Origin: CBDFLS01 sp965249185
GTDB taxonomy: Bacteria; Chloroflexota; Dehalococcoidia; Lucifugimonadales; Australimonadaceae
Length of the DNA: 64,000 bases
Assembly: GCA_965249185.1 (NCBI GenBank)
Contig: CBDFLS010000002.1
Coordinates: 186,001 to 250,000 of the forward strand
Reading direction: 5' to 3'
Shown here: positions 8,164 through 16,004 of the stretch, piece after piece
How positions within the stretch are numbered: the stretch's first letter is position 1
How the letters are laid out: each line of letters begins with the position of its first letter
Translations under genes and position numbers: made by a program
Notes under the pieces: generated by a model
Told to the model about the DNA's origin: nothing
What the model saw: the letters and a program-made list of their open reading frames with translations, nothing else
Databases searched by the model: none

Positions 8164-9009
8164 TCACCTCAAGAGGAGGTTATCGATCAGGCGCACCGGC
8201 CCGATGCGCACGGCCACTGCCAGCAGGCCGCCATCCTCATTATGCAGATGCTCCAAGGGCAGAAAGGTCTCGGAGTCCACCAGCGCCACGTAGTCGACGG
8301 CGCCGACCATGCGCTCTCCCACCAGCACCGTGCGGCACGCCTCTTCCAGAGGCCCTCGGCGCCGCTCGCCCCCGCGATACAGCGCTCCCGCGGCATTTAA
8401 CGCGCGGTACACCACCGGGCCCGCGGCCCGCTCCTCAGCGGAGAGATAGGCGTTGCGGCTGCTCGTGGCCAAGCCATCCGGCTCCCGCACGATGGGCAGC
8501 GCGACGATCTCCACGGGAATGTTCAGGTCGCGCACCAGCCGGCGGACCACCGCCACCTGCTGGGCGTCCTTCCAGCCGAAGTAGGCGCGGTCGGGGAGAG
8601 CCATGAGCAGCAGCTTGGCAACCACGGTCGCCACTCCCTGGAAGTGGCCGGGACGCGCCTCGCCCTCCAGGGGCAGCGCCGGCCCCTCCACGCGAACGAA
8701 AGTGGCGTGTTCAGCGGAATAGACCTCATCGACGGGCGGTGCGAAGACGATGTTGGTGCCCGCCTCCTTCAGCAAGGCCAGGTCCCGCTCAAGGTCCCGA
8801 GGGTAGGCCGCCAGGTCTTCGTGGGGGCCGAACTGAGCGGGGTTGACGAAGATGGAGGCGACGGTGGTGGCGTTGTCCAGCCGGGCCTGATGCACCAGGC
8901 CCATGTGCCCGGCGTGCAGGGAGCCCATGGTGGGCACCAGCCCCACGGGGCGCTTGGCCCCCCGGCACGCCTCCCGCAGATCATGGACGGTGTTCAGCAG
9001 GCGCATCAT
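8164..9009 (-). CDS. panC: Pantothenate synthetase (pantoate-beta-alanine ligase)
   Basis: 281 residues, the usual length. It joins pantoate and beta-alanine using ATP, the last step of vitamin B5 synthesis, in the cytosol. The nucleotidyl-transferase fold is clear: VGLVPTMGSLHAGHMGLV carries the HxGH ATP-binding motif, SIFVNPAQFGPHEDLAAYPR follows, and GLATSSRNAYLS is the conserved C-terminal loop. Its ATG overlaps the panB stop codon (GGATGATG), which implies translational coupling. panB and a DUF2520 gene precede it. Confidence 0.97.
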   Translation of the reverse strand: MMRLLNTVHDLREACRGAKRPVGLVPTMGSLHAGHMGLVHQARLDNATTVASIFVNPAQFGPHEDLAAYPRDLERDLALLKEAGTNIVFAPPVDEVYSAEHATFVRVEGPALPLEGEARPGHFQGVATVVAKLLLMALPDRAYFGWKDAQQVAVVRRLVRDLNIPVEIVALPIVREPDGLATSSRNAYLSAEERAAGPVVYRALNAAGALYRGGERRRGPLEEACRTVLVGERMVGAVDYVALVDSETFLPLEHLHNEDGGLLAVAVRIGPVRLIDNLLLR

Positions 9010-9854
9010 CCCTCGGGATGGACCGCCCCCAAGACCTCTTCCAGGACCCCCTCATCCAGGGAGTGGCTGTGCTCCTCTCCCGGAAAGCGCTGAGAGCGGA
9101 CCTCTTCGGCGTAGGTCTGGAGCGCCTGAGCGATCGTTTGGGCCAAGCGGGCGTAGAGCTTCGCGTGCCGGGGCACGGCGCCCGACCCGAGGCCCAGGAT
9201 GTCGTGCAGCACCTGAATCTGGCCGTCGCAGTGGGGTCCGGCGCCGATGCCGATGGTGGGGATGGTCAGCCGCTCCGTGATGGCCTGGGCCAGCGGCGCC
9301 GGGACCGCCTCGAGCACCAGAGAGAAGGCACCCGCCTCCTCGATGGCCAGCGCGTCCAGAAGAAGCTGCCGGGCCTCCGCGATGCCCCGTCCCTGGACCC
9401 GGTAGCCTCCGAGCTGGTGCACCGACTGGGGGGTGAGGCCGATGTGACCCATGACGGGGATGCCCACCTCCACCAGACGGCGTACCGTCTCCGCCGAACG
9501 CTGGCCGCCCTCCAGCTTCACCGCCTGGGCGCCGCCCTCTTGGAGCAGGCGTCCGGCGTTGCGCAGGGCCTCCTCCACGCTGACCTGATAGCTCATGAAG
9601 GGCATGTCGGCCACCACCAGGGCGCTCCGGCTGCCCCGGACCACCGCCTTCACGTGGTGGAGCATCTCCTCCATCGTCACCGGAAGGGTGGAATCGTAAC
9701 CCAGCACCACGTTTCCCAGGCTGTCGCCGACCAGGACCACGGGGATGCCCGCGTCATCGGCGATGCGGGCGGTGGGGTAGTCGTAGGCGGTGACGGAGAC
9801 GATACGCTCGCCCTGCTGTTTCATGGTCTGGAGGTGGGTGGTCCTGATACGCAT
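9006..9854 (-). CDS. panB: 3-methyl-2-oxobutanoate hydroxymethyltransferase
   Basis: 282 residues. It transfers a hydroxymethyl group from methylene-tetrahydrofolate to 2-oxoisovalerate, giving ketopantoate. Family motifs include VSVTAYDYPTARIADDAGI, VLVGDSLGNVVLGYDSTLPV (metal-binding Asp) and GIGAGPHCDGQIQVLHDILG near the C-terminus. I chose the ATG at 9854 because the family N-terminus (MRIRTTHLQTMKQQGE) begins there and AAGGGAG lies about 9 nt upstream. A start 20 codons earlier would fall inside the preceding gene. The upstream gene ends 2 nt before this start and panC begins on its stop, so the three are one translationally linked unit. Confidence 0.96.
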   Translation of the reverse strand: MRIRTTHLQTMKQQGERIVSVTAYDYPTARIADDAGIPVVLVGDSLGNVVLGYDSTLPVTMEEMLHHVKAVVRGSRSALVVADMPFMSYQVSVEEALRNAGRLLQEGGAQAVKLEGGQRSAETVRRLVEVGIPVMGHIGLTPQSVHQLGGYRVQGRGIAEARQLLLDALAIEEAGAFSLVLEAVPAPLAQAITERLTIPTIGIGAGPHCDGQIQVLHDILGLGSGAVPRHAKLYARLAQTIAQALQTYAEEVRSQRFPGEEHSHSLDEGVLEEVLGAVHPEG

Positions 9855-9856
9855 GG

Positions 9857-10780
9857 CTACGACTCCCTTCTCGCTTTGGCCGGCTCCTGATATGGACGCA
9901 ACAGCTCTCGCCACGCCTGGGCCTGCCCGTGGGTGATGCGGCCGCCGGCGGCGGCGAGCTGGGCCGAGCGGTCGCCCAGGACAGCATAGCTTGGAAGCAG
10001 CTCCGGGGCTTGGAGCGCCAGGGCCTCCAGATGGTCACGCACAACCCCTATATCGCCTCGGGGCACGGGGCCGGTGAGCGCCTCCGACGGGCCGAGGTTA
10101 CGAAGATTGGCCAGCGTCGCGCTCGCCAGGTGCGTCAGGGCCGGGGCGGCCTCGGCGTCCGGCAAGCCCGCCCGCCGCCAGAGGGCCATGGCGGCGTCAA
10201 GCAGAGCGACCAGATGACCACAGCTCATGACGGCCGCGGCGTGATAGAGGGCTCTCGCCTCGGCCGGCACGGCAAGGGGAGTGCCACCCAAGCGCTCCGC
10301 CATCTCCGCCAGCGCCACCCGCAGGCCGCCCTCGGCCTCTATGCCAAAGATGGCGCCGCGGAGGCCGGGGGCATCGCCGTCGCCCGAGCTGCCGCTGTTT
10401 GAGCTAAAGGTGGAGAGGGGGTGAAAGGAGCCGGTCTCGGCGCCCGAGGCGGCGGCGGCATCCAGGGCCTGCCGGGTCAGGGCGCCGCTGCAGTGGACCG
10501 CCCATTGGCCTTGGCGCCACCGGATGCCCGCGGCCAACTCCGCGACAACGGCGTCCGGTGTGGTGATGAACACCTGCTGGGCCATATCCGCCACCGCCTG
10601 GCCGCTGGGCGCCGTGGCACAGCCGGCGATGCGTCCCGCCAGACGCCGGGCCGATACGGGGCTCCGGCTGGCGATAGCCACCACCCGGTACCCGGCAACG
10701 CTCAAGCCAAGGCCAAGCGCCGTGGCCGCGCGGCCGGCGCCGACAAAGCCCACGGAGGGCCCCAAGGCGTCAGTTCCCAT
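9857..10780 (-). CDS. DUF2520 / Rossmann-fold protein of the pantothenate cluster
   Basis: 307 residues. An N-terminal NAD(P)-binding Rossmann domain (SVGFVGAGRAATALGLGL) is followed by VFITTPDAVVAELA and by VHCSGALTRQALDAA and SFHPLSTF. Those two are hallmarks of the Rossmann-like plus DUF2520 architecture. The C-terminal half is helical, as in 6-phosphogluconate dehydrogenase-like reductases. No panE/ilvC-type ketopantoate reductase is in the window, and this gene precedes panB by 2 nt. A role in ketopantoate reduction or another pantothenate step is therefore plausible, but it is inference from context. I chose the ATG at 10780, which overlaps the end of the S58 peptidase gene and has GAGGT 9 nt upstream. 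Confidence 0.85.
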   Translation of the reverse strand: MGTDALGPSVGFVGAGRAATALGLGLSVAGYRVVAIASRSPVSARRLAGRIAGCATAPSGQAVADMAQQVFITTPDAVVAELAAGIRWRQGQWAVHCSGALTRQALDAAAASGAETGSFHPLSTFSSNSGSSGDGDAPGLRGAIFGIEAEGGLRVALAEMAERLGGTPLAVPAEARALYHAAAVMSCGHLVALLDAAMALWRRAGLPDAEAAPALTHLASATLANLRNLGPSEALTGPVPRGDIGVVRDHLEALALQAPELLPSYAVLGDRSAQLAAAGGRITHGQAQAWRELLRPYQEPAKARRES

Positions 10781-11771
10781 GGCCAAATACCTCGCGCCAA
10801 GAGGGGATGCCGCCCAGGCTGTCCGCGGACCGGATGGCGTTCAGCACGGCCTCGGCCACCACCGACGGCGCCACGGCGCAGACCCGCAGGTACTCCTCGG
10901 GGGCCTCCACCGCGCCGGTGGCCAGCGCGAACAGCGTATCGCCGTCATGGACGGTATGACAGGGGCGGATGGCCATCGCCAGGCCATCGTGGGCCACCTG
11001 GGCCAGCCGGTTGGCCCGGGCCTTGGTCAACCCGATGGTGGTGGCCACGACGCCAATGGTGGTGTTCGCCAGTGGCTCCGGCGCCGGCTGGCCCAGGGGA
11101 AGGCGGCGGCCGTAGGCCGGGTCCGCGAAAAGCCCCACGCTCTCCAGCACCTTTCCAGACTCGTCGCGCGGCCCAGCCAGCAGCTCTCCCGTGGCCGGGT
11201 CCGTCACGCCACCCACGGCGTTGACGGCCACCAGCGCGGCGACCACGACGCCCTCTCCGAGGTCTCGGCTGGCGGCGCCCAGGCCGCCCTTCATGCCCGC
11301 GGCCCGGCCCAACGCTTTGCCCACCACGGCGCCGGTCCCAGCGCCCACGCTGCCCTGCTCCACCGGTCCCGGCGATGCGGCAGCGGCAGCGGCATACCCC
11401 TCCTCTTGGCCGGGCCGCACGCGGGAGGTGATTAGGCCCAGGTCGAAGAGTATCGCCGCCGGCACGATGGGCACAACGATGGAGCCCACCCGGTGGCCGA
11501 TGGACCGCTCCTCCAGATAGCGCATGACACCATCGGCGGTGGAGAGGCCGTACGCGCTGCCGCCGCTCAGGGCCACGCCGTGGACGCTCTCCACGAGATT
11601 CTCCGCCCTGAGCAGGTCCGTCTCCCGCGTGCCGGGCGATGCACCACGCACGTCCACTCCGCCGACGGCCCCCTGGCGGCAGAGGACCACGGTGCAGCCG
11701 GTGGCGTTGGCCCTATCCGTATAGTGGCCGACCTCCAGCCCCAGCACATCCGTCAGCCCGCCATGCATCAT
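10770..11771 (-). CDS. P1 (S58, DmpA/NylC-type) family peptidase
   Basis: 333 residues. This is an Ntn-hydrolase-like family of aminopeptidases and amidases that self-cleave into two chains. The N-terminal signature GCTVVLCRQGAVGGVDVRG is followed by ALSGGSAYGLSTADGVM. The predicted autocleavage site is Asn236/Thr237 in EPLANTTIGVVATT, like the NylC Asn/Thr site. GTGAVVGKALGR and HDGDTLFALATG are also typical. I chose the first ATG of ATGATG at 11771, with GGAG 6 nt upstream. The gene overlaps the DUF2520 gene by 11 nt and is therefore the probable first gene of the pan cluster. The substrate is unknown; beta-alanyl compounds would fit the context, but that is speculation. Confidence 0.9.
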   Translation of the reverse strand: MMHGGLTDVLGLEVGHYTDRANATGCTVVLCRQGAVGGVDVRGASPGTRETDLLRAENLVESVHGVALSGGSAYGLSTADGVMRYLEERSIGHRVGSIVVPIVPAAILFDLGLITSRVRPGQEEGYAAAAAASPGPVEQGSVGAGTGAVVGKALGRAAGMKGGLGAASRDLGEGVVVAALVAVNAVGGVTDPATGELLAGPRDESGKVLESVGLFADPAYGRRLPLGQPAPEPLANTTIGVVATTIGLTKARANRLAQVAHDGLAMAIRPCHTVHDGDTLFALATGAVEAPEEYLRVCAVAPSVVAEAVLNAIRSADSLGGIPSWREVFGHGN

Positions 11772-11788
11772 CGTGTGCTCCAAGAACG

Positions 11789-11810
11789 AAAAACGCCCGC
11801 GCGGGCGGGC
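11789..11810 (-). terminator. Intrinsic terminator in the leader of the S58-pan cluster
   Basis: On the minus strand GCCCGC-CCGC-GCGGGC followed by GTTTTT forms a 6-bp GC stem with a U-run. It ends only 18 nt before the S58 peptidase ATG, so it lies inside the leader and could act as an attenuator. No competing antiterminator was identified. Confidence 0.6.
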
Positions 11811-11893
11811 ACAACAAGTCGATCTCAGACCCCTGTCGTGCCGTCTCGGTCCGTAGGCTCCCAGCGGCATTCGGGCGGCTATTCAGTTTTTAT

Positions 11894-11941
11894 GCCGACG
11901 CGCATCTGCGCATTAAGGCCGACGCTCATCTCCCTATTAAG
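11894..11941. repeat. 24-bp tandem repeat, two copies
   Basis: GCCGACGCGCATCTGCGCAT plus TAAG at 11894-11917 is followed by a second copy at 11918-11941 with four differences. It lies in the leader region of the S58-pan cluster. Confidence 0.7.
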
Positions 11942-12052
11942 GTAGATGGCGACTGTAGCTTACAGAACAGCGAGGCCCAGCGTCAATCCTGGATGCGGAC
12001 TCTTGCTGCTCGCTCCGGAAGGTCCGGCAAACCATTCGCCGGTCGGAGGCGG

Positions 12053-12082
12053 ACTCATGGTTCGAGTGCCTCACCACGAGCG
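12053..12082. repeat. Intergenic palindromic repeat, family A (copy 1)
   Basis: Interrupted inverted repeat CTCATGG ... CCACGAG around TTCGAGTGCCTCA. It is nearly identical to the copy at 18901-18937. Confidence 0.75.
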
Positions 12083-12098
12083 GAAGAATAAGACCGCG

Positions 12099-12147
12099 CA
12101 CCCCGAGCGCAGTCGAAGGGTCGTCTTTAGCTTGTCAAAGGTGAGGG
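12099..12147. repeat. REP-like element, family C
   Basis: Contains CACCCCGAGCGCAGTCGAAG (12099-12118) and AGCTTGTCAAAGGTGAGGG. It belongs to the CCTTCGACTGCGCTCAGGGTG family also seen at 63829-63853 and, in variant form, at 32359-32512 and 39179-39203. Confidence 0.7.
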
Positions 12148-12186
12148 ATGGCTGTGCCCCTGCCCGGGGCCCAGACGGAGCGCAGG

Positions 12187-13335
12187 CTAGCCGGCGTTGC
12201 CGAGCTGGAAGGCCTTGCCCTCGGTGCGGATGGCCGGGGCCACCACCAGCTCCGCTCGCTCGTGGAACTCCGCGATGGTCGTGGCGCCGCACATGCTGAG
12301 ACAGATCTTGAGAGCGCCCATCAGGTTCTGCGTGCCGTCGGTCAGGGAGCTGGGACCGAAGAGGAGCTGCTCGAGCGTGGCTTTGGTGCCCATCTTGATA
12401 CGGATGCCTCGGGGCAGGTCCGGATGGGGGCTGGCCATACCCCAGTTGTAGCCGCGGCCGGGCGCCTCATGGGTCTGGGCGAAGGGTGAGCCGAGCATAA
12501 CCCCATCGGCGCCCGCGGCGATGGCTTTGCAGAGGTCTCCACCGGTGCGGATGCCGCCATCGGTGATAACGGCCACATATTTGCCTCCGCGAGCGTGGAA
12601 ATCGTCCCTGGCGGCGGCGCAGTCCAGGGTTGCCGTGACCTGGGGCACGCCCACGCCGACCACCTCTCTGGTGGTGCAGACGGCGCCGGGGCCTACCCCC
12701 ACGAGCAGGCCGTCGATCCCCGCCTCCATCAGCTCCAGGGCCGCGCTGTAGGTCACGCAGTTCCCCACCACCACCGGCACCTTCAGTATCTCCATCAGCT
12801 CGGAGAAGGCGAGCCCACGGTAGCTCTTGGAGATGTGCCGCGCCGTGGTAACGGTGGACTGGACCACGAGGATATCGGCGCCCGCCTCCACGGCCACCAG
12901 CCCCAACCGCTTGGCGTTGGCAGGCGTCACCGATACCGCGCAGACGGCGGCGACCGCCTTGATCTCGGCGACTCGGCGCGCAACCAGCTCCTCTTGAACA
13001 GGCGGGCTGTAGAGCTGCTGGAGCAGGGTGGTTATCCCATCCTGGGGCGTGGTGATCCGCTCCAGCACCTCGGTGGGGTCTTCGTAGCGGGTCTGAACGC
13101 CCTCAAGGTTCATGACCCCCAGGCCGCCGGCGCGGGACATGTGCCCCGCAAAACCGGGGTCCACCACCGCGTCCATGGCCGAGGCCAGGACGGGAATGGA
13201 GAACTCGTAGGGGCCGATCGCCAGACGGATATCCGACTGCTCAGGGTTGGTGGTGACATCGCCTGGTGCGATGGCCACTTCATCGAAGCCGTAGGTCCTG
13301 CGGAGCTCTTTCACCTGCACGTGGGGCATGACCAT
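12187..13335 (-). CDS. guaB3: GuaB3-type IMP dehydrogenase-related protein
   Basis: 382 residues, a TIM-barrel protein of the IMP dehydrogenase/GMP reductase family without CBS domains. Its length and VTTNPEQSDIRLAIGPYEFSIPV-type N-terminus (quoted in part) match the GuaB3 subgroup known from Actinobacteria and Cyanobacteria. The catalytic loop GVGPGAVCTTREVVG carries the IMP-binding Cys. SAMDAVVDPGFAGHMSRAGG and VITDGGIRTGGDL are also conserved. The expected reaction is NAD-dependent IMP to XMP in guanine nucleotide synthesis; family-level function is the basis. I chose the ATG at 13335, with GGTGA just upstream; an ATG two codons later is the alternative. It diverges from hrcA. Confidence 0.9.
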   Translation of the reverse strand: MVMPHVQVKELRRTYGFDEVAIAPGDVTTNPEQSDIRLAIGPYEFSIPVLASAMDAVVDPGFAGHMSRAGGLGVMNLEGVQTRYEDPTEVLERITTPQDGITTLLQQLYSPPVQEELVARRVAEIKAVAAVCAVSVTPANAKRLGLVAVEAGADILVVQSTVTTARHISKSYRGLAFSELMEILKVPVVVGNCVTYSAALELMEAGIDGLLVGVGPGAVCTTREVVGVGVPQVTATLDCAAARDDFHARGGKYVAVITDGGIRTGGDLCKAIAAGADGVMLGSPFAQTHEAPGRGYNWGMASPHPDLPRGIRIKMGTKATLEQLLFGPSSLTDGTQNLMGALKICLSMCGATTIAEFHERAELVVAPAIRTEGKAFQLGNAG

Positions 13336-13377
13336 AGCGTCACCGTGGCTGAGCTCAGGTGGGGATGTGGTGGAGCG

Positions 13378-13407
13378 AATATAGCACCCCCCGCGAGCCA
13401 CCGTCAA
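13378..13407 (-). promoter_or_regulatory. Candidate guaB3 promoter
   Basis: Minus-strand TTGACG (13407-13402), 18-nt spacer, TATATT (13383-13378). Transcription would start about 35 nt before the guaB3 ATG. Confidence 0.6.
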
Positions 13408-13466
13408 CGAAATTTCGAGCCTTTCCACAACCTTTTCGCCGATCGTTCCCCACCTCCTCCGAGTCC

Positions 13467-13490
13467 GGATACCCCACTTCCGGGGTATCC
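13467..13490. repeat. Perfect inverted repeat in the guaB3-hrcA gap
   Basis: GGATACCCC-ACTTCC-GGGGTATCC, a 9-bp perfect stem with a 6-base loop. It has no T-run, so it is an operator-like palindrome or a REP remnant rather than a terminator. Confidence 0.7.
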
Positions 13491-13584
13491 ATCTGGAGCG
13501 TTGTGGCTCCCAGACGAGCCCCGGAGGAAGCCCCCGTTCAGGGACGCCGCCATAAACCAGGCGCCGAAAGAGGCCCCGGAACGC

Positions 13585-13613
13585 TTGACCACCGAGGGGG
13601 CCGGTGCTACATT
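13585..13613 (+). promoter_or_regulatory. Candidate hrcA promoter
   Basis: TTGACC (13585-13590), 17-nt spacer, TACATT (13608-13613). The predicted transcription start falls a few bases before the CIRCE-like element. Confidence 0.6.
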
Positions 13614-13623
13614 CGAGGTGGAA

Positions 13624-13650
13624 CTGGCACTTGAGGCTGTCGACTGCTAA
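13624..13650 (+). promoter_or_regulatory. CIRCE-like HrcA operator
   Basis: CTGGCACTT-N9-GACTGCTAA matches the CIRCE consensus TTAGCACTC-N9-GAGTGCTAA at 14 of 18 arm positions with the exact 9-base spacer. It sits between the hrcA promoter and the hrcA ribosome-binding site, the normal place for autoregulation by HrcA. Confidence 0.65.
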
Positions 13651-13662
13651 GAGGAGCCGGAT

Positions 13663-14715
13663 ATGCAGCCCCTCCAAACCGAGACGAACGAACGGCGCCA
13701 AGCTCTGCTAGCGCTCATCGTGGGCGACTACATTCGCACCGCCACGCCGGTGGGCTCCCAGCAGCTTGCGCAGCGGCATCGGCTGAAGGTGAGCCCCGCC
13801 ACCATTCGCAACGACATGGCGGAGTTGGAGGAGCTGGGGTTCATCTCCCGGCCGCACACGTCGGCCGGTGGCATACCAACAGACCGGGCGTACCGTTTCT
13901 TCGTGGAGCGGGTTATTCCCGGCTCTCGGCCCCCCCGCACCTTCCCCGTCGTGGTCCAGCACACCTTCCACCAGGACGAGGCGGACCCGGATGGCTGGGC
14001 CAAGGCCGCCGCCAACGTCCTCTCGCAGGCGGTCCAGAACGTGGCCATCACCACCTCTCCACGAGCCTTCCGAGCCCGCATGAAGCAACTTCAACTGGTG
14101 CACCTCCAGGAGCACCAGGCCCTGCTCGTGCTGGTCATGCAGGAGGCACGGCTCCGGCAGCACCTCATCCCATTCAAAGAGCCCACCCGGCAAGAGGAGC
14201 TCGACGAGCTTGCGAAGTCCCTAAACACCCTCCTATCCGGCGAGACAGCCGAAGGGGTCCGGTTGGTCTGGTCCTCCGGGCCGGCCCGGGACACCCTGAG
14301 CACCCAGGTCGTGGAGGAGGTAGTGCGGCTGATGGCCCTGGAGGAGCAGCAGGAGTCCAAGCGCCACTACGTTGAGGGGCTGAGTCATATGCTCGGCCAG
14401 CCCGAGTTCACGAGCGGCGCCCGAGCCCGCCAGGCGGTCGAGCTTCTGGAGGACGAGTACCTGATCCAGAAGGCGATGCTGGAGGACCCGGAGCCCGGCG
14501 AAGTGCGGGTCATCATCGGCGAGGAGAACCGGGACCAGCACCTTCGTCCCTATAGCATGGTCATCGCCCGGTACGGCGTGCCCGGCGACGTCGCCGGAAC
14601 GATCAGCGCGCTGGGACCCACCCGCATGGACTACGTGGGCGCCGTGGCCAGCGTGCGCTACATGGCCAATTTCCTCAGCACGCTTCTGGCCACCCTGCAC
14701 GGCGCCCCCAAATAG
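13663..14715 (+). CDS. hrcA: Heat-inducible transcription repressor HrcA
   Basis: 350 residues, the normal length. HrcA represses chaperone genes by binding CIRCE operators, and GroEL helps it fold. The N-terminal winged helix is clear: ALLALIVGDYIRTATPVGSQ, then SPATIRNDMAELEELGFISR, then HTSAGGIPTDRAYRFFV. The C-terminal GAF-like region contains VIIGEENRDQHLRPYSMVIA and GPTRMDYVGAVASVRYMA, the family ending. The ribosome-binding site AGAGGAG lies 6 nt before the ATG. dnaJ and prmA follow on the same strand, but grpE and dnaK do not. A CIRCE-like element directly upstream indicates autorepression. Confidence 0.96.
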   Translation: MQPLQTETNERRQALLALIVGDYIRTATPVGSQQLAQRHRLKVSPATIRNDMAELEELGFISRPHTSAGGIPTDRAYRFFVERVIPGSRPPRTFPVVVQHTFHQDEADPDGWAKAAANVLSQAVQNVAITTSPRAFRARMKQLQLVHLQEHQALLVLVMQEARLRQHLIPFKEPTRQEELDELAKSLNTLLSGETAEGVRLVWSSGPARDTLSTQVVEEVVRLMALEEQQESKRHYVEGLSHMLGQPEFTSGARARQAVELLEDEYLIQKAMLEDPEPGEVRVIIGEENRDQHLRPYSMVIARYGVPGDVAGTISALGPTRMDYVGAVASVRYMANFLSTLLATLHGAPK

Positions 14716-14824
14716 GCACGGCGCTCCCGAATAGCCATCGCCATCCGCCGCGCCCGCACATTGTCCGGTGACACCCTCCGTGGTAGCCTAAAGATACGTA
14801 TGCCACGCAGCTATCGCACGCCCA

Positions 14825-15955
14825 ATGGCCGCTAAGTCCGACTACTACAATACGCTGGGTGTCCCCCGGAACGCCACTGAGGAGGAGGTCCGGAAGGCGT
14901 TCCGGCGAAAGGCCCTGGAGTTCCACCCGGACCGGAACAAGGACCCGAACGCCTCCGAAAAGTTCCAAGAGGTCAGCGAAGCCTATCAGGTGCTGACGGA
15001 CCCCCAGCGGAGGAGCCAGTACGACCGGTTCGGCCACGCGGGGGTCGGAGCCCAGGCCGGGCAGGGGTTCGAGGGCGTCGATACCTTCGGCGGCTTCGGC
15101 GACATCTTCGAGGCCTTCTTCGGGGGCGGAGGCGGGGGCACCCGCACGCGGACGCAGCCCCGTCAGGGCGCGGACCTGCTGGCGGAGCTGGAGCTCACCT
15201 TCGAAGAGGCGGTCTTCGGCGCATCCAAGGAGGTTGCCGTCGCGCGCTCCGAGCGCTGCCAGCGGTGCCAGGGCGTCGGCAGCGAGCCCGGGACCAAGCC
15301 GGAGACGTGCGCCAACTGCAAGGGCACGGGGCGCGTCCGCCGCTCACACCGAAGCATCTTCGGGCAGTTCGTGCAGGAGGCGGCCTGCGACGTGTGCAAC
15401 GGCGTCGGAGAGCGGATCACCCATCCGTGCCGCCAGTGCAGAGGAATCGGCAGAGAGCGCGCCCAGCGCCAGCTCTCGGTGGATGTCCCCGCGGGGGTTG
15501 AGGACAGGCTCCAAGTCTCCCTTCGCGGTGAGGGGGAAGCGGGCGAGCACGGCGGCCCTCCAGGAGACCTGCTGATCCTGCTGCGCGTACAGCCGCACCC
15601 GCAATTCCGGCGCTCCGGCCACGACGTGCTCTACGATCTGAAGCTCATCTTTCCCCAGCTAGCCCTGGGAGACGAGGTGGCCGTGCCCACTCTCGACGGC
15701 GATGCGTCGCTGCGGATACCCCCCGGGACTCAGGCCAACACCGTTTTCCGGCTGAAGGGCCACGGCATCCCCCACCTGGAAAACAAGAAACGGCGCGGCG
15801 ACGAGCTGGTCACGGTCCGAGTGACGACTCCCACTCGGCTCAACCAACGCCAGCGGGAGCTGCTGGAGGAGCTTCGCGGGACCCTCTCTCCAGACGGCCG
15901 GGAGCCGAATGCGCGCCCGGATGCGCGAGGGACCGCTCAACCCGCCGGCGAGTAA
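14825..15955 (+). CDS. dnaJ: Chaperone protein DnaJ
   Basis: 376 residues. It is the Hsp40 co-chaperone that stimulates the DnaK ATPase. The J domain (residues 6-70) has the HPD motif in ALEFHPDRNKDPNASEKFQEV. A Gly/Phe-rich linker follows (GFEGVDTFGGFGDIFEAFFGG region). Four CxxCxGxG zinc modules come next: CQRCQGVG, CANCKGTG, CDVCNGVG and CRQCRGIG (residues about 143-215). The C-terminal substrate-binding domains end at residue 376. The ATG at 14825 has no convincing ribosome-binding site. It lies 109 nt after hrcA and 49 nt before prmA. Confidence 0.97.
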   Translation: MAAKSDYYNTLGVPRNATEEEVRKAFRRKALEFHPDRNKDPNASEKFQEVSEAYQVLTDPQRRSQYDRFGHAGVGAQAGQGFEGVDTFGGFGDIFEAFFGGGGGGTRTRTQPRQGADLLAELELTFEEAVFGASKEVAVARSERCQRCQGVGSEPGTKPETCANCKGTGRVRRSHRSIFGQFVQEAACDVCNGVGERITHPCRQCRGIGRERAQRQLSVDVPAGVEDRLQVSLRGEGEAGEHGGPPGDLLILLRVQPHPQFRRSGHDVLYDLKLIFPQLALGDEVAVPTLDGDASLRIPPGTQANTVFRLKGHGIPHLENKKRRGDELVTVRVTTPTRLNQRQRELLEELRGTLSPDGREPNARPDARGTAQPAGE

Positions 15956-16004
15956 CCGCATCGGGCGGCATCTCCTCTCACCACACTCCGATTAGAGGCT
16001 TTCC

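Larger units (their letters stand above)
11772..12186. other. 415-base gap upstream of the S58-pan cluster, filled with repeats
   Basis: Besides the terminator at 11789-11810 it holds a 24-bp tandem repeat (11894-11941), a palindromic repeat (12053-12082) and a REP-like block (12099-12147). I see no convincing gene. guaB3 ends at its right edge. Confidence 0.6.
13336..13662. other. Divergent control region between guaB3 and hrcA
   Basis: It holds the guaB3 promoter, the hrcA promoter, the CIRCE-like operator and a perfect 9-bp inverted repeat at 13467-13490. I see no additional gene. Confidence 0.6.

Noticed and set aside
11639..12091. Plus-strand frame with ADAHLRIK repeats
   Set aside because: Most of it is antisense to the S58 peptidase gene, and the repeat arises from the 24-bp tandem repeat; no start signal.
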